This document shows positions 57,501-64,000 of a DNA stretch of 64,000 bases, piece after piece. A program made the translations under genes and the position numbers. Where the stretch lies: positions 50,392,850-50,456,849 of the forward strand of contig OZ024795.1 of NCBI GenBank assembly GCA_964017045.1, written 5' to 3'. The notes below the pieces were generated by a model, which made no database searches, was not told the DNA's origin, and was given only the letters and a program-made list of their open reading frames with translations. The stretch's first letter is position 1; each line of letters begins with the position of its first letter. Source of the stretch: Omphiscola glabra. Lineage: Eukaryota; Mollusca; Gastropoda; Lymnaeidae.

Positions 57501-59055
57501 TGGATATTCTTTTCGTTGGAACCTGAAATAAAGTGTGTAAACGTGTATTCCATGAAAATGAGTTGGGTTTTTATTACTTCTTTATTTTATAATTAATTTT
57601 GGCCACTTTTCTTTCTTTTTAATTTTCCTACTTTTCAGGGTCAAAACCCAGCGCCACGTTAGGCTAAGGAGAGTGTCAAAACGCTGGTTCCGATAGGGTC
57701 AAAACCCTGGTTAGGGAGAGGGTCAAAACCCTGTTAGGCAGAGGGTCAAAACCGGGTTAGGGAGGAATTTAGGGTTCAGGTTAGGGTGAGGGATAGATTT
57801 AGATCATTTTTTCATTTTGAAAAACTTTTTATTCGTCATTATATAAAAAACATGAGTTATTTTATATTTCCTCGGCTGCCATCTTGGTTGTCCCGACCCG
57901 TGAACACGTAAAAGTTCGCGGGTCGGGGCAACCAAGATGGCGGCCATGGTAAAAAAAGAGTGGTCCTACAGCTACTTATTTACCAAAAGTTCTCCAGAAA
58001 ATATATGGAACGTGGATGGAAAATATGAACCAACCAGAAATTGTATAGTCTATAGTCAGGATAAGCTGGGCAGGACACTTAGACTTAGAAATAATGCCAC
58101 ATGACAGAGGCGTGAAGAGGGTGCACCAAAAAACCCCAGAGGAAAATGTCTCAAAAGCAGACCTATGCTTATTATACAAATGGATGTGGAGGGATCTACA
58201 GCAGCTGGGAATCCATGGATGGAAAATAAAAGCATCAGTTAGTAGATAGGTCAGAATGGAAGGATGTGGTGAGGCAGGCTAAAGCTCTAAGTGGACTGTA
58301 GCGCCACAGGGATGGATAGGTTATCATATATGCCTAATATGCTCATCAAGATGTGGCCGCCTTGAATAAAAAGCGTTAAAAAAAAAAAAAAAATAATTTA
58401 CTAGTAACACTGGCTTGTTTTGACTTGTCAAGAAGGCAGAAACAGGAAAAGTCTATCATAGTCATAGTATCAGTGTTAACATTATAATAGCCTGCATGTC
58501 TTTGTAGCGTATTTAATATCAATAAAGAGAATAGTTAACTCTAGTTACTAGAAACAATTCGTAAGTGGTGAAATATAAATAGACCCCAAAAAATTGCCAT
58601 TAATAATTGATTAATTTTATTTTTAGGCTAGGCAGGACCTGCAGGTCAATTAAAGAATTCAGAATATTACCTTTTATCATTCTTGCTGAACCTGCCAAAA
58701 GCATCATCCTAAATATATGCGCTATTCACAGTTTTTCACTGTTTATAATAAAAAGATAGGCTCAAATTTCATGGCATGACAATGCCTGCTGATAGGCTCA
58801 GAGGCCATATTTGTATGTCTATGAGTCTAGTCTATGACTGACTAACATTCATGACATGAGTGTATCTTATTACAAAAATAAAATAAAGCTGACATGTCAT
58901 TTATCTCCAATGCATAATTAAAGAATGCTTACCTTTTGAAGTCTTTCAAGCAAAACTGATTTAATTCCATTTTTATCTAAATTTCGTTTCTCTAATTCAC
59001 TTTTCAGGTCAATAACGCGTAGGTCGCACAGTTTCTTCTTCTCCTGGGAGGCCAT
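39539..59055 (-). CDS. SAFB: Scaffold attachment factor B-like protein (SAP + RRM), 17 exons
   Basis: Minus-strand exons: 59055-58933, 46961-46862, 45923-45745, 45622-45577, 44863-44119, 43671-43637, 43457-43366, 43165-43016, 42908-42782, 42436-42308, 42058-41955, 41828-41665, 41001-40888, 40779-40672, 40409-40305, 40169-39970, 39858-39539; 2841 nt, 946 aa plus stop. Exon 1 is a SAP DNA-binding domain ([19 protein letters not shown], residues 9-39). An acidic Ser/Glu-rich region follows, then an RRM (RNP2 LWVSGL; RNP1 RCYGFVTM, residues 456-463), then RS-rich, Glu/Arg coiled and RG/Gly-Met-rich tails ending ATGRRF. Human SAFB has 915 aa and the same order. Known role: nuclear-matrix DNA- and RNA-binding regulator of transcription and splicing. 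Exon 5 has an atypical GTTTGT donor; exon 11 has two in-frame donors (41961 or 41955). An in-frame upstream ATG at 59118 exists; 59055 was preferred for its GACATGGCC context. SAFB versus SLTM cannot be separated by eye. Confidence 0.95.
41421..41506. repeat. 20-bp tandem repeat, 4.3 copies, SAFB intron
   Basis: Unit AAATGGTAAGAACATGAGAT (first copy GTGAG) repeated four times plus six bases, between exons 12 and 13. On the plus strand each unit contains GGTAAG, a donor-like word, but the gene is on the other strand. Confidence 0.92.
46962..50369. other. Left part of SAFB-like intron 1
   Basis: Mostly AT-rich, non-coding. From about 49066 to 49320 the base composition changes (CGCGCATGCGTCAGCGAG, ACCGGATCGCGG), ending with a strong plus-strand donor-like CAAG-GTAAGT at 49296. 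This resembles a promoter plus first exon of something on the plus strand, perhaps a TE 5' end; no coding partner was found. Confidence 0.4.
51081..51111 (+). repeat. Left terminal inverted repeat of the 6.0-kb transposon
   Basis: Begins CGGAGTGGTTATCCGCACGG; pairs with 57053-57083. An internal inverted GGATAAC at about 51114-51120 makes a small sub-terminal palindrome. Confidence 0.85.
52283..55424 (+). CDS. Putative RNase H-fold transposase, 4 exons, 925 aa
   Basis: Exons 52283-53841, 53982-54232, 54345-54424, 54537-55424 (2778 nt, phases closed, no stop or frameshift). Residues 140-265 are Lys/Glu-rich coiled coil with two CxxC pairs (143-146 DCEKC, 218-221 KCTEC), a possible zinc or DNA-binding region. 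From 300 to 770 it is globular: [14 protein letters not shown] (D375), TLSDRAKVN (D448), [10 protein letters not shown] (C473-x2-H476) and [13 protein letters not shown] (E730). The D..D..CxxH..E order matches hAT-like DDE transposases, with SERVLG resembling the SER(x)FS start of hATC. The C-terminus (866-925; [21 protein letters not shown] ending GDFHFV split by a strand-rich core) looks Tudor/SH3-like. It fits no named superfamily I can assert. ATG chosen over the upstream in-frame GTG at 52277; an upstream intron (donor near 51407, acceptor at 52180) is possible. Confidence 0.85.
55378..55650 (+). repeat. About 140-bp tandem duplication over the transposase stop
   Basis: Copy A starts at 55378, includes the last 15 codons and the stop; copy B starts at 55518 (CACATTTAGTTTCTGATGTT in both). 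Each copy ends with TATACTTTCAGGTGG. The two have diverged by several substitutions and an indel. A shorter repeat (ATCTGTTGCTGTGGAC twice) follows at about 55655-55700. Confidence 0.88.
57053..57083 (-). repeat. Right terminal inverted repeat of the 6.0-kb transposon
   Basis: On the minus strand it begins GGGAAGCGTTATCCACACGG. Inside it, at 57008-57035, ATTATCCGCAC and TGCGGATAAT form a second inverted pair. Confidence 0.85.
57266..57984. mobile_element. 719-bp MITE-like insertion in the same retrotransposon
   Basis: Flanked by the 8-bp repeat AAAAGTTC (57258-57265, 57985-57992). Ends pair imperfectly (16 of 23; shared core GTAGCTGT). It contains about five copies of AGGGTCAAAACCC at 57638-57760, degenerate GGTTAGGG words, and a strong hairpin at about 57880-57945 whose arms are CCATCTTGGTTG...CCGACCCG. 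The retrotransposon frame continues after it (ERK before, KVLQKIYG after). No ORF; hAT-like by target-site length only. Confidence 0.78.
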
Positions 59056-59397
59056 GTCGTTTAAGTATCGAATGACAATAATTTTGAAATCGATTCCAAA
59101 CAAACTCGAGTGGTTCAAGCAAAGAATGATTATATAAATTATAAATAATATCGTAAGAATGTTACATTCTCTCTTATGTTTGTAGTATCATAAAAATACA
59201 AATAATCTATTCATCTTTTTTATTTATCTTTCAGTTAAGTGCACTAATTCATTGAATAAACTTTTAGAAATTGCTTTTTAAAACACCAACACAACATTTT
59301 GATTTTGAATATCTGAATCATCTGATAAAATGATCTTTGGTTGAAACCATAAACATGTCATAAACATGTAGCATATCTCCAGTGAAAGTTGAAAGGA

Positions 59398-59490
59398 AGG
59401 TGCGGAGCAAGGCGGTGCGCTCCGGGCGGTACTTTATTAGTGACAGGGGGTGGCCCAGGTGGCACTGAAACCAACTACGCCATTATCTCC
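59398..59490 (-). mobile_element. Fragment of the CAGTGGCGTAG-type hAT repeat
   Basis: On the minus strand it reads AATGGCGTAGTTGGTTTCAG followed by GTGCC, CACCTGGGCCACC and GTACCGCCCGGAGCGCACCG. This matches the layout of the terminal sequence seen at 30502 and 30736. Confidence 0.55.
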
Positions 59491-61689
59491 AGTATTTTTA
59501 TCTGAGATTTTGTATTTTAAAAAATAATTGTTATTGCGAAGAAAATTATTTTTCTTTAAAAAGTATAATTTGTTTTTTTTTAATGCGATATTTCAATATG
59601 TGACTTAAACTTTCAGCTTTTATGCTATGTAGTAGTCACCTATGTATCGAAAGTTTATTTATCTTAAACACGATACCAAAGCCTAATCAGTCTCATTCAG
59701 ATACGTAGTTATGGAGTTGCCCGTATGTTACAAAACTATAGTCTGTTTTTCAAGAAACGCAAAGTTCCGGTAAAATTCAAAAACTGTGGTTTGACCTTTT
59801 TTTGGTTGAACCAAACAAAATTACTTTTCTTCAGAAGAGCTCTACAGGCGGTTCAGCATGATTGAAAAGCAAATAGAGGACGAATTCTTTATCAGAGTAA
59901 TCCTGTTTTTTTATATATATACTGGGTGAATTCTTTAGTTAAGGTGATATAAATCTGTCGTAGGCCTCTTGAATCACTCAATCTTTATTTAATCCAAAAT
60001 AATAGCTTACTGTGGGTGGAAATAAATAATACAAATCACGTTCACACTGTTACTTTTTTATTACTACAAATTTTTTAATATTCATTTCAAATATTGGTTA
60101 TCATATATTATTCTTTTATTATTTATTATAAAATCTTAGTATTCTTAGCAATAGCCGGCAATAAAGTTCCTACCGCTCAATTTTGTACTCTGCACTAAGC
60201 TTTATTGGCAGTAAAATCATAATAATAATATACATTTTTTATTTTGGAGGTTGGAAGATATTTGGGTAAGTTCCACACTTTTGTAAAGAGCAAGCATTTC
60301 TTAGTATTTTATTGGTCGTATCTGGCTTCTTCATAGGTGAAACGAATTTTCCTAACCTGTGGCGTACCCCCCACAATTATTATTGATTGCACAGATTAGG
60401 TATTTCGAAGGTCGCACGCGGTCTGCGCATATGGAAAAATAACGCAAAACTTGTGCGGCCATTTTTACATTCGTTTCAGTGATTATCTCGTTTTTTTGCG
60501 TTTTACGTCACAGTTTTCTAATAATAAACTAATTTGTTGTCGGCGACGTAGAGCGCATATTTTTCCAAACACGGTGATACAATTTTTGAAGCATGGAATA
60601 CTTTGTCAGTGGTAATATATTTATCCTAGTGCCGGCATGTACTTAATAGCTTATTACTTTTTAATGTCTACTCGTACCACATTGCTTTTTATCGTACCGC
60701 TACTTGATAAAGATAAATTCACAAATAGGAATAACTTTATTTCGTTAATAATGACGATTTCACTTAAAAGTTATGCAATTAACTCTGTAAATAAAAATGC
60801 CAATTATCACTGGTTATCTCCCCTCTCAAAAAAAAAATTGGGTTGTCGGAAATGGCTCTTCTCATCAATTTTATATAATGATATAAAAATATTTTCATTA
60901 TTGTTCATATCGAAAAATCCACTAAGCACTAACCAATTAATTAATAAGAAACAGTTTTACAATATCATTAGAAGTTAATACAACTAAATAATTCAAGAAG
61001 TTTATATAAATTTTAGTTTTTGTAATCTGTTGAATTTCTGACAAGTTTTGTCCCTTGATATAAATAAATAGCTTTTATAACTATACGGTATAATAGTAAA
61101 TTAATACATAATATAGCATCAATTTACGTTAAAAACTGTGTAAGTTTATTTAGTTAATGTCTAAACATTTGATCTGTTCTTTTTTACTGAACCAATAATA
61201 GGAATTATAATAATTTTATCCTTTCACTAGGGACATTAAAATTAAACAGAATATATTATATTTACTTTTACTACATTATACTAAATTTAACTATTACTAT
61301 AACTATAACCACACTTACATGCCTAATTAAAGTTAGTATCTTTTTAATTTAATAAGGTATTAAAATATAAATTTTAAATAATTGTTAAGTTCATGTAACA
61401 TTCTAATACTTACCCTACTTACTGTGTGTCCTTACCATTAGTCTTATAACTTATGGATGATTTTAATTTTTTTGAGTAATTTTTATTTATATTATAAATT
61501 ATAATTATATACATTTTAGATATAAAAAAGAATTCTTACCTTTTTATAAATATGATAATTGATTTAAAATTCAACAATAGCTTAGTAAAATTAGTTTAAA
61601 TTACATAAACATGTTATTTTCAGCTTTTTTTCTTCAGAAATAATTATTGTTCCAATTTTTCCATTCACTTTTTTCGTCACATACCCACA

Positions 61690-62050
61690 AATAAAATTAT
61701 CCAAAATGCAAATTCTTGATGTTATGTAAAAGTTTTGTTGTTCATTGAGTTTTATATTGCATTGAGAATGTCTCCTGAAAATTTAGTTGCATTATCTTTT
61801 CAAATAAAAAAGTTGTTGGCAACATAAGGCAGAAATTTGGAAAGTCGGTGACAAGTTTTTACAATTAAATACAAAGATAAAGAAGGGGGTTAAAAAATTC
61901 ACCAAAAAAATCATAACTTCATTTCTATAAAAGATAGAAAGATGAAATTGGTATTTTTGCAAAGCTTATAGCTAGCCCTTTAAAATGATGTATCATTTAT
62001 GTCAATAGGACAATATTGAAAATTTCTGTCAAAGTACCTACACAGATGTT
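61690..62050 (+). repeat. Diverged copy of the 6.0-kb transposon's 3' segment
   Basis: Collinear similarity, same strand, with 56170-56520: shared anchors are AATGTCTCCT, TTAAATACAAAG, TCATAACTT, AGATAGAAAGAT / AGTCATAGAAAGAT, AAAGCTTA, TTGAAAATTT and AGTACCTA. Identity looks moderate by eye. No transposase sequence or termini were recognised around it, so it is an old or non-autonomous relative. Confidence 0.7.
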
Positions 62051-62576
62051 TAGGTTAAAGTTGGCTTTGATAGATGTATTTGAGTGTCAGAAATTCCAGA
62101 TAATTATTAAATGTATGTTCTTTGATTGATTTATTTGAGTCCTTATATAGCGCTCATTTCCATGCTATATGTTAACATGCTCACGGCGCTCCGATGTCCT
62201 AAAATATCCTGTCAAGAAATTACACACTGGTAAACAACTGAGTTTGTTTTGAGTGAAAAAGTTCAGCTTCTAAACAGTCCAAGAAACTTTCAGATCCAAA
62301 ATTATCCGACTATCCAGGAACATAATTTGAAGAAAACATTTAAAAAATGTGCGAGAGATTTCACTGCTGCCTGCTAGGCGCACTTGAACACTCATCACTG
62401 TTATAGCACGCAACAAGACATTGGATCTGCAGCACATTAGGTAGAGGAGCCAAGTGAACTGGGTATAATGTCAGAAGAAGGAGCTGGTTAGCTTCAATTT
62501 ATCATCATACGAAAGGAAAAATATGCATTATTATTTTCAAATTCAACATATACTTAAAATATCATTAGTAAAAATG

Positions 62577-62815
62577 TACACGGACACGCAGCGCCCCCTT
62601 TCGGACCCGGGACACATTAAACTCAATGCTATTCGAATGTGATTTGTGGTAGTTTATTTTAGTTAAAATGAAGAATTAAGATTTCAAACGTATAGTACAT
62701 TCAATTATCTTTCATTTGATACCTCATTTGGTCTTACAAACCCATCAAAAATATTTTAAATCGTTTTCTAATCCCAATATCTCAATTCTGGTTGCTGTGT
62801 ACCAATAGCCACTTC
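62577..62815 (-). mobile_element. Half copy of the foldback element
   Basis: It matches the reverse complement of about 11777-12015 (spacer plus left arm): CGGACCCGGGAC, ACTCAATGCTATTCG, GTAGTTTATTTTAGTTAAA, CATTCAATTATCTTTCATT and GATACCTCATTT are all shared. It lacks the second arm, so either it is truncated or the foldback arose from such a unit. Confidence 0.82.
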
Positions 62816-63038
62816 GTATTTTATTTCAATATTACCTGACCTCTGGTGAGTGATCCCCTATCATCCAACTTGGGAGGAGTTCCATGGTGGTTAACTACTT
62901 TAAAAAAATTATTTACACCTTAGGGGTAATGATTTATTGCATTTGAATATTGTAGATGCTTTAACATGTTTTTATTTATTGCAGCATGGAATAAAAAAAA
63001 CCCCATCACATATAAACTTGTAAGAGAAGTTTAGTGCC

Positions 63039-63806
63039 ATGCCCAAAGCCCATGTATCAGCACTTATGTGCAGACTGATTTTAGTTGGTCAGCAGAGTTC
63101 TGAGCGCCAGATTTCAAGTTGGTCCTGTTTGGTTTCCCAACAAATGAAAAAAGAGCCAAAAGAAGAGACGTGGTCTAGAAAAAGGTTTAATCGTTTGGTG
63201 AGTCGAGCATTTGTGTATGTTCACAATTTATATGTAATGCTAATTAGTTAAAATTAGTTCATCTGTAAATGAAATAAAATTTGATTTCAATCACGTTAAA
63301 ATTGTGTGTCTTGACACATTTCCCTCCATAGCTTACAACCAAAGCAGCTGCAACTACCCCCGACTGTGCATCAACTAAGTCACCAACAGATGCTCAACCT
63401 ATCAAAGTGTTAGAAAGTGTAACAAATGATGGAGAGTTACCAGTACATACAGTCGATATTGATAAGGAAGAGTTTGTGACGTTGCACTTCAAAAAAACTA
63501 CGCGGCTGATTGAGATAAAAGCGAAGCATGTTGCTGAGAATACATCGTTGCACATACAGCATAATAAAGATTTATATCACCTGGATAAATTGTCCTCGAC
63601 CAATATCAGCTGGGCACCCACTGCCGGCTCATCACGGCCACTGCCGTCATCATCCCTGAAAATCACTGTCAGAGAACCAGAGCCAGACAAGACCAACCCG
63701 GGCAGTAACATTGAGTCAGTTCATGATGTGGAGTGGCGAGAACAGAAATTTGAACCAAAGAAGCTTGTAGAGTACTACAAGATGTTATCCAAAATACGTC
63801 TCACTG
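63039..63806 (+). CDS. 5' part of an unrecognised gene, continues past the right edge
   Basis: Two exons, 63039-63197 and 63332-63806, join in phase 0 (donor TTG-GTGAGT, acceptor CATAG) for 211 codons; the second ends G-GTAAGG in phase 1. ATG 63039 is the first after an in-frame TAA at 63021. An acceptor-like TTGCAG at about 62984 suggests an upstream non-coding exon. Exon 1 is basic (MKKEPKEETWSRKRFNRL); exon 2 is hydrophilic, with a Ser/Pro-rich linker (APTAGSSRPLPSSSLK) before DVEWREQKFEPKKLVEYYKM. No signal peptide, membrane segment or known motif was recognised. I cannot name it. Confidence 0.65.
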
Positions 63807-64000
63807 GTAAGGTTTCATTATGCTCTTAAGGTGAACGTTTTTTAAATCTTTCATTTATCTATAAAGAGAAAGTAAATAAAATTAAAAGAGAAGAATCATT
63901 CTGAGAATAGCAGCTATCTGCTTGCTACGGAAAGAAGTCCACCAGCTTTGTATAGTGCATAGAGCAACAATTTTTGCATCCTTTTTACACCATTTTAAAG

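Larger units (their letters stand above)
50370..58395 (+). mobile_element. Decayed non-LTR retrotransposon, split by two insertions
   Basis: The coding trace runs in three pieces. 50370-51071 holds the reverse transcriptase: [54 protein letters not shown] and the catalytic AYADDIALL near 50824. 57084-57265 continues it ([24 protein letters not shown]). 57985-58320 is the 3' part ([17 protein letters not shown]-like stretch, [16 protein letters not shown] stretch, [18 protein letters not shown]). An A-run at 58379-58395 ends it. Several frameshifts and stops make it a relic. The 5' part is missing. Family is probably RTE/jockey-like; I did not resolve the clade. Confidence 0.75.
59056..63038. 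other. Intergenic region between SAFB-like and the right-hand gene
   Basis: SAFB promoter and 5' UTR should lie just right of 59055. The rest is AT-rich, with TE fragments listed separately. The ORF 60637-60978 (113 aa) has no protein-like composition and is probably chance. From 60380 to 60600 the sequence is richer in CG dinucleotides, reminiscent of the 5' region of the 6.0-kb transposon, but I could not align them convincingly. Confidence 0.5.

Noticed and set aside
57740..57795. Telomere (TTAGGG) array
   Set aside because: Only a few scattered, degenerate words within a MITE; not a telomeric tract.
60637..60978. 113-aa plus-strand ORF
   Set aside because: AT-rich, Lys/Asn/Ile-biased, no splice context; chance ORF.

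Overview
The window is AT-rich, intron-rich animal DNA. It carries four complete, conserved metazoan genes, the 5' part of a fifth, and many transposable-element (TE) remains. The gene set (CFAP52, FOXK, tektin-4, SAFB-like) and the TE style (hAT, pogo/Tigger, non-LTR elements, foldback MITEs, repeats ending in CAGTGGCGTAGC) suggest an invertebrate bilaterian. A mollusc, probably a gastropod, is my best guess; this is inference and no species marker was seen.

Layout. 1-2256: no gene. 2257-11589 (-): CFAP52/WDR16, 13 exons, 657 aa; its large first intron holds a hAT-like MITE and a pogo/Tigger-like element. 11590-13930: head-to-head intergenic space with a foldback element and a small hAT MITE. 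13931-22823 (+): FOXK, 8 exons, 643 aa, with FHA and forkhead domains. 22824-33191: about 10 kb without a gene, with tandem repeats and hAT relics. 33192-36745 (+): tektin-4, 7 exons, 456 aa. 39539-59055 (-): SAFB/SLTM-like, 17 exons, 946 aa, with SAP and RRM domains; its 12-kb first intron holds a nested TE cluster. 59056-63038: gene-poor, repeat fragments. 63039 to beyond the right edge (+): start of an unrecognised gene. All exon chains were built by eye from splice sites; phases close exactly for the four complete genes and for the transposon gene.

The most interesting object is a 6.0-kb DNA transposon at 51081-57083. It has imperfect terminal inverted repeats, a 9-bp target duplication (TATAAAAAA), and an uninterrupted four-exon gene for a 925-aa protein. 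I cannot place this protein in a named superfamily, but it has a plausible RNase H-fold signature (D, D, CxxH, E). It sits inside a decayed non-LTR retrotransposon whose reverse-transcriptase reading resumes after the insertion. A second, 719-bp MITE-like element with its own 8-bp duplication interrupts the same retrotransposon further on. Everything is antisense to SAFB.

Functional themes. CFAP52 and tektin-4 are both ciliary axoneme proteins, and each has an RFX-type X-box at -56 to -90 from its ATG, so the two genes flanking FOXK probably share ciliogenic control. SAFB-like is a nuclear RNA/DNA-binding protein. No CRISPR array, operon, rRNA or convincing tRNA was seen.
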